Below are positions 37,445 to 51,100 of a stretch of DNA of 64,000 bases, piece by piece. The position numbers and the translations under genes were made by a program. Position 1 is the stretch's first letter. The number at the start of each line of letters is the position of its first letter. The notes beneath the pieces were generated by a model. That model was not told the origin of the DNA. It worked only from the letters and a program-made list of their open reading frames with translations, and searched no databases. Where the stretch lies: assembly GCA_018398765.1 (NCBI GenBank), contig JAHBMJ010005027.1, positions 1 to 64,000 of the forward strand, read 5' to 3'. This DNA is from Chromera velia. Taxonomy: Eukaryota > Sar > Chromeraceae.

Positions 37445-39283
37445 GAATCAATCGGCAACAGTCGGAGACTGAGGGTCTGATTTCGTTCTCTGAGACTTCA
37501 AACGGTGCACACCCACCGATATCGGATGCAGTATCCTTTTAACAAGAGAGTGACAGTAATGCGTCAGCGTCGTACTGCAGCAGTCGCTGAAAGGAGCTGA
37601 AAGCAGGCTGTCAGTCTGAAGTCTGACGTCTCTCTTCCTCACGCAGGCTCGGTCGTCTTTGGTGCGGACTGTCAAACAGACACAGGCTGCACCTATAGCA
37701 AGGAAAAGAACATCGTTGCTGTACACACTTGAAACGGCCAAACTGAACGAAGGGGCTCTCTCTCTGGACGGTTCACTGCATGCCCTGTGTGCATGGGACA
37801 GGAGGAAAGCATATGCGCGCGCGCGGCTTAGGATTCCCGCTGGAGACGGCCAGTGAAGTGTCTGAGAAACCATGGATGGCTCAAAGAAAAGGACTCGGGC
37901 CACTATAGCTTACGTGCGGACCCGGAAAGCATTTTTCTGAGCTTAAAATTAGGATGTGCATGCGCGGCGGCGCACAAACGAAGAACGGCGCGCACGCATA
38001 TTCGCGCCGCCGCATTGCGGGGCCCAAAAGTATATATATAGGCACGAGTCAAAGAGGGGGCAGACAGAAAGCAGAACTCCGTCGACGGACTTGAAACAAT
38101 CGCTTTCACAACGTCATACCTTGACACCAGACTGGACTCATTTTCGTATCGTATTGCCCATGTAAGCAGAGAAGTATTTATACGGACTGGCGTTGCAAGC
38201 CCATCAATGCAGACTCACTGTTGTTCGCATGCATGCGAAACCCTTGATCAATCATCTTGTTCGCATGTGTGCAAAGCCTGTCTACGTCCCCAAGTACGAG
38301 ACTGGTGACACTACACCGAGTGTTCGTGAACGACGCTCCCAAAGACTCTATTTATATATTGACAACAAAAGTTACATACGGGCAAGGACGTAGACGCGAG
38401 AGCGAGCAGCATGCGAGAATTCAAGTTTACGAGTTCTTATCCAAGCAGGCCTCGTGTAAGCGCCCTCTCGTTTGTTTTCCTCGGATGGATGACTTTGGTC
38501 CTGCTCCCTCAGCCATCTGAAGGTCCGCATAGATGCATCACACGCCGCTCGCAGCGTTTGGCTCATAAGAAGTGGGTAAACTCACTGCCCCAAATTGTGT
38601 CCGAGGTAGCTCTGTGTTTTTGTCTGACCTTTGCGTAAGTTTCGAACAGTGTCTTAATTGTGCACTCGTGCGTCTACGCGTCAAACTGTTTTTCTGTTGC
38701 CCCTTTTCACTTGCACGATGGAGGTTTTTGCCTTCTGTTTAAGCACGTCCGCTGCCCGCTTGTTCGCCTGCTGTTCTGTTTGAGTGATACATACGTTCTC
38801 TGTTTGTGTGATGCAGCTCCAGGTCCTGGAGGTGGGGGAGGTGGGGGTGGAGGTGGAGGTGGAGGGGCCTCTGATGCAAAAATTCCATACTCCGACACAA
38901 GTGCTGGCAGCACGTGGACTGAAGACAGCAGTGTGACGTATGGGGGGTACAGCACGTTCACCAATACGTACTCTGGGGGGGGTGGCTGCACGGGACTTCG
39001 GAGGGTCGGGACGAATTGGGGGTGGAAGACCATCAGATGTTCAATGATGTTCACAACACCTCGAAGTACCAAGGACAAAATGCTCCAATGCTTTGACAGT
39101 TGTTTCAAAACTCCCCCGTGCACATTTAAGCACTTCAACTTTTCTTTTGCGTGTTGCCTCGGGAAAAAAGTGAGACGGCTTTTCCAGCAGAGAGCCGCTT
39201 TGTTCTGCTTTGATCTGACAGCCTGAGAGCAGTAACAAAGGGAGATCTTCTGTGAAAGCTTCGCACCCAGACGCATCTTGCAG
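37445..39283. other. Divergent upstream region between the AT-hook and MYND genes
   Basis: It separates two genes transcribed away from each other and so should hold both promoters. A TATATATATA stretch lies at about 38031-38040. A GC-rich inverted repeat (GCGGCGGCGC at 37964-37973, its complement at 38004-38013) lies just before it. A possible 5' exon of the MYND gene begins after an acceptor at 38816 and encodes about 13 glycines followed by a Ser/Thr/Tyr-rich stretch; its 3' end is not settled. Confidence 0.5.
38032..38041 (+). promoter_or_regulatory. TATA-like element
   Basis: A TATATATATA run in an otherwise GC-rich upstream region, positioned for plus-strand transcription toward the MYND gene. 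Assignment rests on sequence and location only; alternating TA runs also occur by chance in this repeat-rich DNA. Confidence 0.3.
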
Positions 39284-41304
39284 GCGGTGGTTCACTGACA
39301 TGGCAAAGCCCAAAGTCTTCCTTGATGGCCTTGCCATTTTGGAAGAGGCCGACTCTCTGAATCCTTCTGCTACGCGAAATTCTTTCCCTAACGACATCCT
39401 CACCAGACCCTCTGGACCCATCCGATCCGGAGTGCAGCTCATGTACGGCTGTGCCGTGACGTATGCGGAGGTCCCTGTGAGTCCTGCACTTTTCACTGAC
39501 TCCGGCAAAAGTGCGGAAATGAAGAAGAAGGCCCAGCACCTCGTGATGTACGCAGGATACCTACAGGATACCTACAGCAACACATGGAGGAGAACGGACA
39601 GACGTTCCTCACTCACGATCCAGAGGTCTCGATTGTGAACCTCCTCCGAAACGGATACGAATCCTTGACTGACTACATCGACACACTCAGTCAGAACGCG
39701 AATCCCGAAGTTACCAAGCGATTTCTCACTGACTCGATCTGCATCCCCCGGTTTCTCGATGCCCTTTTCTTTTACTTCACCTACCCTACGTACAGCGAGG
39801 ATCTGAGTGATGAGAGGCGGCACAGACACAGAAAGCTCCACGTCATTGGTGGAACACTGCTGTTGAAATTGCTTCCAGTCGATCAGGTCGTTCGGCGTCG
39901 TCTTGTGGGCTGCCCTGCTTTTCGCAGAGCCGTGCTTGAAAACACCGAAAACATGGAGATCACCCCGCAACGCACCATGGACAGCCTCCGTCTGTTCAAC
40001 CTTGTGCGTGATGCCCTCCTGTTCATTCGGCCAAAGAAACCATATTGGAGGGGGGCCCGGAATGGTGTCGGGCCCGTGAAAGCTTTCCGTGCCATGCTCC
40101 TGACCGCCAGATATCCCGACAAACAGTTCAAAGGAATTGAGACGCCCGACGTGGGGCCGATCTCGTTCGTCATGAACATGCACTACTGGCGTCGTCTGTT
40201 GGGTCCGGCAGCTCTTCATAGAACTGTGATTGAGATGTTTGCGGACGGAAAGTGCGAGGACGAGGCCGTGTGGTTCTACAAATTGATGAGGGACGCAGAA
40301 CTGCTCAAGGAGATTCCGAAATACGTCCAGCTCCCTCACGTCAGTCACTGAGTCTCACTAAATTACTCAGTACGCTCCTTCCCTGCTTAGGCACCCATTC
40401 AGTTTTTCAGGCAGTCGGTCAGATGCACACACAAAATTGCAGACAAAGGAAGAACTTAAAGCTACTGAACGAACAAACAAAGTCACCAATGAACGACCGA
40501 ACGAAACAAGCAGATGAAGGAAGGAGACGTGTGTGTTAGTGTCTGTGTAGGTGTATGTGTCTGTGCGGGTGGCTTTACCTATTTCTGGTACTCAGAGTCT
40601 ACGAAGACAGCTGGATCAATCCTTTCCCATCCCTCCTCCTCTGTCTCCCTGTCCTGTTTTCTCTTCTCCTGTCTGCCTGCAGTATCGGAAAGAAGGCTCG
40701 ACTGAGGAAGTTCTGAAGGATTTCAACACAAGAGAGAAGCACGAGTACCTTCTGTCCATCTTTCTCCTCTGTCCAAAAGTCCTTCTCCTCGCTGCCAGTC
40801 CAGCTGAACTCAAAAGGCTCGGCAAGCTCGCGAAGAGACTGAAGGACCTCGGGGACCCTCCTGACAAGCAGTTCATTGATCGCTCTCTGCTGGAATTTCT
40901 CCTCGACAGAGAGAATCAAAAGCAAACTCAGGACCTCAAGGAGACTGTGGGTACTCTCTTCTCCATCGCTCAAGACAACCTTCTGTCCGAGAACTTTCTG
41001 GATCGACGTGCCGGGACTGGAGCCCAGTCGTGAGATAGAGAAGAAGAACGAACAGGACGCGAGAGAGAGACGGAGAAGCTCTCACATGTCCAACTGTGCA
41101 CACTGCTGGAAGAGCGCTTCAGAGTCAGAGTTGCGTCTTTGTAGCGTGTGTCTCTCGGTCGAGTACTGCAGTGCTGAGTGCCAGAGAGTGGCTTGGAAGG
41201 GGCCCAATGGACACAAGCACAGATGCCGTCTCCTGAAGAATTTCTGCCTTCCTCTCTTGAAGGGGGAGCGCCCACTGAGTCAGTACGCGTCTGCTCGTCT
41301 CTGA
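39284..41304 (+). CDS. MYND zinc-finger protein (5' end unresolved)
   Basis: Exons 39284-39476, 39578-40339 and 40683-41029 join in phase 0 (GTGAGT and GTCAGT donors). They encode a helical, charged region of about 430 residues that I do not recognise. The MYND finger sits at about 41091-41234. It has the metal-binding order C-x2-C, C-x2-C, C-x3-C, H-x3-C (CAHC, CSVC, CSAEC, HKHRC) and is one frame over from the third exon. A 49-nt intron at 41030-41078 (GTGAGA to AG) would join them in phase 2. A base error, or a separate MYND gene starting at 41086, are alternatives. MYND fingers mediate protein-protein contacts. The Met at 39300 is internal to exon 1 and could be the start, but a glycine-rich upstream exon is possible. 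The frame stops at 41304. Confidence 0.65.
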
Positions 41305-41342
41305 CCGTCTGTCAGCAAATCTGCGCCGAAAAGGCAAAGAAG

Positions 41343-41361
41343 AAGAAGAAGAAGCAAGACA

Positions 41362-41406
<45 letters not shown>
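41343..41406. repeat. AAGA/GAA microsatellite
   Basis: A short (GAA)n followed by (AAGA)n just after the MYND stop codon, in the presumed 3' flank. Confidence 0.9.
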
Positions 41407-41897
41407 AAAAAGGGATGAGAAGTACCTTCCTGTTTTTCTGTCTCTCGCTCAGTCTGTCATCTGTGTATCGACCTGTCACTCTCAGACTGTCTAAAGGGAA
41501 GGACGGAAAAGAAAGATCCATACGGTGTCAGTCTGTCTGTTTGTCTGTCTGTGTGTGAGTAAGCATGTTGGGAAGAAAACATATAGATCGGCTATTTGAC
41601 AGACAGTCCAGCAAATCGACCATGTGCAGCCGACTGCAGTCATGCTTGCAGCTGTGTAACATACAACTAAATGAGTTTCTTTTCTCTTGGTCTGTTTTCA
41701 TCTAGTGCGCTCAAACCTTTCAGTGATTGTGATGTGATGCATACGCTTGTCAATAAGACATTCTATCTGGAGACATCGTTCCTTCTTTCATCTTCTTTCC
41801 TCCCTTCTCCCCTCCGCGTCGACCTGCCGTTTTGGTTTCTGCTTTGTACTATTTTTTTCTTGTTAATCCATCTCTTCCCCACTCCTTTCCTGTGCAG

Positions 41898-41956
41898 GCG
41901 TGACCAAGGACGAGTTTGAGGCTACCCTGTCAGCCCAGAAGGAAGAAGCGAAGGAG
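41898..41956 (+). CDS. Candidate isolated exon
   Basis: A 59-nt segment lies between a TGTGCAG acceptor and a GTGAGC donor and reads GVTKDEFEATLSAQKEEAKE in one frame. It runs phase 1 to phase 0. The acceptor has a long pyrimidine tract. The helical Lys/Glu-rich peptide resembles tails seen after Sel1 or MYND regions in some algal proteins (recollection, not searched). It could be an alternative last part of the MYND gene or belong to a lost gene. A second exon-like piece ends at a GTGAGT at about 42122. Confidence 0.4.
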
Positions 41957-42122
41957 GTGAGCGCGACTGGCTGAGCAAAAACGCGAGTCGGGAAGGAGGG
42001 GGGGGGGGGAGAACCGGAGAGAACGAGTGCATCGGCTGTCGTGGTCCAATTGAGAGACAGCACAGATTCGGGTAGATTTGAGGAGAGAACTTTCAAGCGC
42101 AGAGAGCAGATGGAATCTCAAG

Positions 42123-42637
42123 TGAGTGATTGGACATGTCAGCAGCACACTCGCGAGAAATAGAGAACGGCTGTTGTCCTCTCAGACGGTGGAAAACAAG
42201 GTGACTCTCTCTCTGTTCTCTTAAGCCGCCACTAGTTGAGATGATCATGAACTTTCATGAACTGTGATGCACATACGGTGTGGGTTGTGCTGCTTGTACA
42301 GTTTTGTTCACACCAACAGGTTAGCTGGCAACACGGGTATAGAGAGAAAAAGAAGACTGAATGACTCGGAATAGTCTAAGAATATAATTGTGTTGCTAAG
42401 AATATAATTGTGTTGTATATTAATTAAAGTACTTGAAGTTTATTCCAACTCACTATCTAGAGTCACTATTAGTCAATAATATTCAGTAATAAATAGTAAT
42501 TAATAAACTATAATGAAATATTATAAATTCAGTGTACTCATATATATCTGTGTGTCGTCTACTCAGATTCTACTGTAGTAATAATAACACTAATAGTGAT
42601 TTCAAATCATATCATTCACTGCCGGCCGCCGCCGCAT
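42123..42637. other. AT-rich intergenic; no gene seen
   Basis: AT-rich sequence with a short direct repeat of TAAGAATATAATTGTGTTG near 42378-42415. No ORF or RNA gene is visible. It flanks the foldback element. Confidence 0.5.
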
Positions 42638-43412
42638 CTATGAGTCGGTTTGTCAACAAATAGTTGACTATAGCAACTATAGCTATACTTCTATATTTTA
42701 TAGTCAAAATAATAAACTATAACTAGAAAAAATAGTTGAAATAGTTAACTATTCTTACTATTTTATAGTTAAAAATGAAGCAACTATCGGAAAATAGTTA
42801 AAATAGTTCACTATTCTAACTATTGCAATAGTCGCCGACCCATAGATAAATTAATTGGTACCCTAAGTTAAGCATTTTTGCATATTGTTGCCGTTCTACT
42901 ACAATTTGCCCCTCGAGCTCAGAACAGTAAAATTCTGCATAATTCCGTCACAGTTTCCGTGTGACTCGATAGGTGACTCAGCTCTATTGTATGGTTTAGT
43001 GTTGTTGTCCTAAATCTATTTTCAAGTCTATTTTGTATAATTCCGCATATATGCAGCTATATGCAACAACAATTTTCTATAACTCTTTATAGTAGTACAG
43101 CCAGGATTAAAAGTCTATAATAATTTAGATAATTAATATTATATTAATCATATCAATAAAAGATTATATATTATATTTGGGCCCGAAGCTGTAGACCTGC
43201 CCCGCTATGGGTCGGCGACTATTGCAATAGTTAGAATAGTGAACTATTTTAACTATTTTCCGATAGTCGCTTCATTTTTGACTATAAAATAGTAAGAATA
43301 GTTAACTATTTCAACTATTTTTTCTAGTTATAGTTTACTATTTTGACTATAAAATATAGAGGTATAGCTATAGTTGCTATAGTTAACTATTTGTTGACGA
43401 ACCGACTCATAG
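42638..43412. mobile_element. Foldback (inverted-repeat) MITE-like DNA element
   Basis: Two arms of 208 bp, 42638-42845 and 43205-43412, are inverted copies of each other with six differences, all transitions. Between them lie 359 bp of AT-rich sequence with no ORF. Each arm also starts with CTATGRGTCGG and ends with its complement, so each arm looks like a small element with 11-bp terminal repeats. The arms are built from TAGTTAACTA-like palindromes and would fold tightly. A target duplication is not clear; AT flanks both outer ends. No transposase is present, so this is a non-autonomous element. Confidence 0.85.
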
Positions 43413-43778
43413 ATATGTGTGCGTCGAAGCCCACTGCCGCTTTGAGACCCTCATTAAGAAGGTCCTAAGCGAATCGGAACTCCTTGTACGCATACTTGTT
43501 TTCCTCCGGATCTTGCAACTTGTTGGCGTCTTGCTTGAACTCGACTGCCTTCAGTTCCCACCTGCCGACAAACGTCCCCGATCTCCCTTGCTGGCCTGTG
43601 GAAGACGATGTGTCTACATCTCCTCTATTCCTCATAGGTGTAGGGGAAGCAACAACATGGGCACTGCCATCCATGATGGAAGGAAACAAGAAGCCCCAAC
43701 TCGATCTAACGGTTTTAAGCCCGCCTGAGAGTACCAAACTATTATGGAATATGACTGCTGCTGCCTTGTTATAATTAA
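43413..43778. other. Unassigned stretch next to the foldback element
   Basis: The minus strand from 43737 to 43465 is open for 90 codons and ends KYAYKEFRFA. The plus strand is open from 43417 to 43728. Neither shows a domain I recognise. It may be the 5' part of the adjacent retroelement or a gene fragment. Confidence 0.3.
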
Positions 43779-45299
<1,521 letters not shown>

Positions 45300-45894
45300 G
45301 AAGTACTTAGCAAATGCCGAAGAAGACATTCGGATGGAGGAGCGTCAAGTATGAGATCGCATGAGAGAGAGAGCTAGCAGCGAGAGCAGTAACCAGAACA
45401 GAAGGAAGAGACGAAAGACGCATAGACCAGATGCTAGGAACAAACTTTAAGTCAATACCCTGTACTAAGTGATCAATCAGCAAGCATGACATCTGCATGA
45501 AATTGATCGTCTTGCTCGTTCCCCCCAATTCAACCAACGATGCGGAATCATTGTGGATGTTTGCACATGCCCCACAAGCTGATCGCATGAACACATCACG
45601 GTCATGCATCTTGCTATACACATGCACGCTTTCTATAGGAAAGGCCGCCGCAAAGGCTGCCATCCCACAATGCATGCTTCAGCATACAATCATCCTGCTG
45701 GTTGGATTGATGCTTAAAGCCTGCATGCCTGCACTCAGAGTTTTCAGCTGTCTATCTGTTCACTTCTCTCACATGTGTTAGCCTTCGTGCAGCCTAGCGT
45801 GCAAGTTATCTGGCATTCGCCAAACTAGCATTATCGCATCAAATCACGAGTGCTACATATAGGTTTGTATTTCTCTCTTCTTAAAATAAATTCA
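45300..45894. other. Intergenic 3' flank of the GCP4 gene
   Basis: No gene is supported. The ORFs in both directions are short and without domains. It lies between the end of the retroelement and the stop of the minus-strand GCP4 gene, whose 3' UTR should fall here. Confidence 0.5.
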
Positions 45895-48084
45895 TTACGA
45901 TTGTTGTTGTTCTTTTTTCTTTTTGATGCGCTCTTCAATAGTCTTCATGATCTCCCTCATTTCCTCTGGCGTTGCTTTCATCTTTGGCTTCGCTGCGGGC
46001 TTCGCCTGAAGGGCCGCCTCCGCTTGCCCTCCCTCTGCCGTGGCTGCTTTTCCTGTAGATGCAGAGGGACCCGCGGAAGAGGAGACTGCAGCGTCGCCAC
46101 TTGGTGCAGAGGGCGCAGATGGCGTTGATGCGGGGGCTTGTGCTGCGGAGGCCTCAGGCTGTTGGGCAACTTCCTTCTCCCGTCTGCGCAGCGCGGCCTC
46201 CATTCCGGCCAGACGAAGGGGGGCTGCGGAGGGCGTTTCTCCTTTCGAAGCAGAAGACTGGGCAGGAGGGGGCGCTGCAGGGAAAGGGAGGGAAGACACG
46301 GGAAAAGAAAAGCGGTACGTGGCTTTTCTTTCTCTCTCTTTGCGTGTGTGTGAGTGAGTACGCGCTCGCGCCCGCTAGTGACCACACAGACAAAGAATAA
46401 AGGAAGAAAAGAGCACCAAAGTTCCGGTCTACAGGCAGGAGAGCTTTTTTTGTCTTCTCTCTTCCTGCATGCAGATAGATCTCACAGATGCGAAAGCAAC
46501 ATGCGGCGATAGAAAGAATTCTTCGAACAAAAGGTACAGACGACCGACCTCTGCCAGCCCCTCCCCCCGGACGAACAACAGACGAAGAGCCCTGTCCCTC
46601 CCCTGTCTTCCTTCTCTGCGGCTGTTCCTGTTGCTGCTGCGGTTGTGACACGGGAGCAGAGGCAGGTGCCGGGGTTCCGGCAGGAGCATGTGTGGAAGAG
46701 GAGGGAGGGAGACCACGCAGAGGGTCTCTATCCCTCTCCGCCCTTCCTCTTGTCACCAACCCAGGCTGCGACTCTCTCTCAGACCTCAGCGTTCCACTCC
46801 CTGCCTCTCGGAGAGGGGGGGGGGCTCGCCGCTCTGCCTGTGGTCCGGTCCCGAACAGCCGTTTCTGCATTCTCCCCCCCCTAAGCAGAGGGGGCAGAGC
46901 CGTCTGGACATCCGTCCTTGACGCTGAACTTCCCTTCCCCTTCTCGTCCTCTACAGACAGCTCTGGGGCGAAGAAGTGGTTGAAGTTCAGCCTGCAAGAG
47001 AGGGAGAAAGGGAAGGGGGAGAGAGACAGAAAAGATGAGAGAAAGAGTACACGAATGACCAAAGAGTGCCCATGTCTCTCTCTCTCTCTCACACACACTC
47101 ACACATACACGCACACATACACACACTCTCTCTCTCACACACACATACACACACATACACACAGACAAGCATACAGACACACGAAGACGCCGACGGAGGA
47201 GAAACAGAAAAAAGGCAGAGCCAGCGAGACTCAAAACAAGACCGAAGAAATTCCCGATTCTTTCTTTATCGCTCGCGCTTTCTTTCTTCCCTTCCTTTCC
47301 TCCCCTCTTCTGTGCCTCGTACAGACTTTCTCCTTTCTCTTTTCCTTTTTTTTTTCTACCTGCTGCGTCCTGATCCTTTTACCGTGAAACGATCGCTTCT
47401 TTTCTCTTTCACCTTTTTGAGTCTGTTACCAGACACATCACAAATACAGACCAGAGCAGAGAGTCTAGCACGTCACCCACCAGACTCTCTCTCTCTCTCA
47501 CACACACAAACACACAGCCAGCAGGCCAGCCAGCAGAGAGAAGTGATCGATCGTTGTTTTTTTTATCCATCAAGCGCCCCCCCCCCCGGCCAATCAATTC
47601 GACTCGACTGACCGCAGCAGCAGCTTGGAGACGAGAGCGTGGGTAGCGGCAGAAGGCCCGGAAGCAAAATCGGACGCAGCAGAGAAGAGGGCCGAGACCG
47701 GACCCACAAAGTCGCGTCTGCACAAACAACGAAAAAAAACCAAAATTCAATCCAAATGCAGACAGAACCCCACGACTTTTCTTTCCACTGCGCTGTCAGC
47801 ATTTCGAAATGCAACGATGGTGCCTACCGGCACACGGTCAAGTTTCGCGCACAGGAGATAAACAATGGAGGCTTCACAATGAGGTCCTGTTCACATAGGC
47901 GCTCAACCGAGCCTCCCAAGAATGGCATGAAAAACAGAAGGAAAATAAGAAAGGAAAAGAAAAGAAAAGAAGGAAGACGAAGACCAGCCTACCAGAACAC
48001 AGAGTCCGCATCGACCTCTCTTCAATCGAGTCTCCCTCCGAACCCCCAAATCAACCAATCAACAAACAGCACACGCACCGACAC

Positions 48085-48119
<35 letters not shown>

Positions 48120-51100
48120 CAGAAACCATGCCAGAACTCCACCCACCTGAGTGAGTCCACCTGGCGTGCGAATCTGCCCATTTCCCTTGGCCACTCTGCC
48201 GCTCTCTGGGGGTTCTCTTCCTGTTTCCGCTTCCCCCCTCCTCCCCTGATGGTGGGTGGCGACCTCGACCTGCCACCCCCTTGCCCCTGGTCCCCCCCAT
48301 CCTGTCTGTGCCGCGCCCTCCCTCGCGCCTTCAGGATTCCTGCGTTGGCGCTCTCTCGGAGTTTCTCGAGGATCTCGCTGGCGACCTCTGAGAACTCCGC
48401 AGCCGCAGCGACAACAGCGAGGAGGGGCTGGAGCAGCGAGGGAATCCTCAGGAATGCACGGCTGCATGCACATGTGTGTGTGTATGTGTATGTGTGTGTG
48501 TCGGGGAGGCCGGGGGGCAACGATAACAACAACAGAGAGTGCCATCCGAATTTGTCACCGAGGAGCGAGTGCACAGATGCGGACAAGCGCGAATGAGTGA
48601 GACGGACGAAGCCTTCAGGAATGTGCGGCCGCACGGGACCCCGCAGAGAGGGAGAAGAAAAGACATGCGTCACCTCCCACCGTCGCCTTTCTTTCTGTTG
48701 AACTCTTCCTTTCAGAGGCAGTCTCCCTCCTCCCATGTTTACAACCACGAACGCAGAGGCAACAAGGAAAATCGAGTGCGTTGTCTATCTGCCTGCCTGC
48801 CTGCCCGCCTGCCCGCCTGACTGACGTTGTTGTCTTTACAAGAAATTTTTCATGAGCAGCGACAATCCGTCCGAAGTCCTGCAGAGAAGCAAAGAATAAA
48901 GGAAGGAAAAGTTCTAAAAAAAATGCGGCCACAGCAAGACTGCAGCAACAGTCTATCAAGTCAAGCAAGCCGACAAATTGAGGAGGAAAGAGGCCTTCTC
49001 AGTCAGTCAGTCAGTCAACCAGCGGGAGATCCGATGAAATCTAATACGAGCGAGGGGAAGGAGCCTCCTTGAAACAGCCACACACATTGTCTCACACTTC
49101 CACCACACCGCACACTCGGAAAGATCTCTAGAAAACCCCACGACAGAGAAACACACCATCCAACCCACTCACTCACTCACTCACTCACTCCCTCACTCAC
49201 CCTGCTCTCCCTGACAGTCTCCAAGAGGGATCCGAATTCTTCCTGCATGCACCCATGCAGAAGAGGAAGAGGACGGAGGGGGGCAGCGAGGGATGGATTG
49301 ATGGAAGTATCTACAGAGCCCAGAGTCCTCCCAAAGACACAAGCACGGACGAACGAATGGAAGGCGGAAGGGAAACGAGCGCCGTTTTGAGTCCATACAG
49401 AATTCTGCATGCTGTTGAACGAATCAAGCAGGGATCAGTCAGGGACTCCCTCCCCTGCCCCTTCATGTCCATCCGTTCCCTCCCTGGGCTCCCTCCATTC
49501 ACCCACCTCCACGACGTCCTGCTGCAGGTACAGAAGGATCTCTTGGACGCAAAAGACCATGAAAGCCCTGAAAGAAGACAGTACGTGCAAATAGAATAAG
49601 AGAGAAAGTGAAGGGGAGAAGCAGAGATGAAAAGAAAGAAGAGAAAATACATACACCCTGCAAGAGAGGCAGGGCGCGTATGTAAGAGAGAATGAAGAGA
49701 GCCCCCCCCCCNCCCCACATGACTGATCACTCTCTCTGAGTGGAACGTTCATATTCAGATCAATCGAGTGCTTCATTTCCGATCGATTGACACAGCCAGC
49801 ATGCACCAAAGCGATCGGTCTATATCCTTAATGAATTGGATCGATCAGTGCTTGCATGACTCGTCCGTCCACTTCTCAAAACATGCAGAAGAAATACCTG
49901 CCTGCCAAAGTCGCGCAGTTGCTGACTTACAGGATGCATCAACCAGGTCTTCAACATTTTGTATGGCACAAGACACCTACCACATGAATCACACCTACCA
50001 CATGAATCACACAGTCCATAAGAAGAAATTAACATGACTTGAACATCCATCCAGAAAGAAGAAACTACAGGCGAGCAAGAAGACAGAATCGGAAGCGCAT
50101 CCCAGTCGTCAAGAGCAGGCCGCTGCCAATCCCAAATATTTCTTCAGACAGCCCTGCCTAAAACATACACAAGAGGAGAGACCCACCTGACGTGAAGTGT
50201 TTTCTTCCAAAGGCGACCCTCTTCTTGTTCGTCCCCTATCATGCCCCCACCGGCAACACGCCCCCCTCCCTGGCTCTTCTCACGCCGCCACACCTGCCAA
50301 ATGGTCCTGCAAAGACACGCATGCACCGCGCGAAAGAAAACAGACGGATGCTTGATCGTCCACATACTCTTGCTTCTTCTGAACGCCTGTCCATATCTTG
50401 CAAGGACGAGCCGCTGCGGCTGAGAGAAGGATTCGACCCCCGTCCTTCTCTGTCTGCGTCTGTCAGCATCTCTGTGTTGGAGTCCGTTTTCTGCCCAAAC
50501 GCCTTTGCTTGCAGCAGCTGAATTGGACTCCAACGAAGCGATTGCTACTTCTCTATCTGCCCGTCCACCTATCAACTTATCGACCTTCCATACCCGCCTG
50601 CCTTCGTGCCTGCCTTCGTCCTGACTTACTTTCGCGTCTCGTTGCTGGATCTCCAAACTGCGTCCAGGTCAAACTTCACCTTCCTGCAGACGCATGCACA
50701 GAATCAGACAAAGAAAGGGGTAAGGGACAAGGAGAGGGAAGGGGAGACGCACGCATGTCAATAGAACGAAATCGAAGTTTGCTCGACAGCGCGTCCACAC
50801 ACTCTCACTCACGCACAACGCAGGGATCAGCAGAGAGCACTAAGCATTGACAAAGAGGGAGTGAATGCTGCATGCAGATTTTGAAAGCCCGTATTCGCAT
50901 TCTTAGATAGACAGATCAGAGAAACGAACCGACGTGCAGAATGATCCGTCAATGCAGACAGAGAGAGAGAGAAAAAAAAAGATAACGAGAAGACCCACGT
51001 GAGGCCGAAGAGAAGGCAGAAGATCCTGTTGTATCTCCACAGATCCCCTTCCTGAACAAGAAGTCCTGCCAACCCACGCGCATCGAAACGCAGCTGCACC

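Noticed and set aside
39572-40348. 258-codon minus-strand ORF
   Set aside because: Exact antisense shadow of the MYND gene exon 39578-40339, which has phase-matched splice partners.
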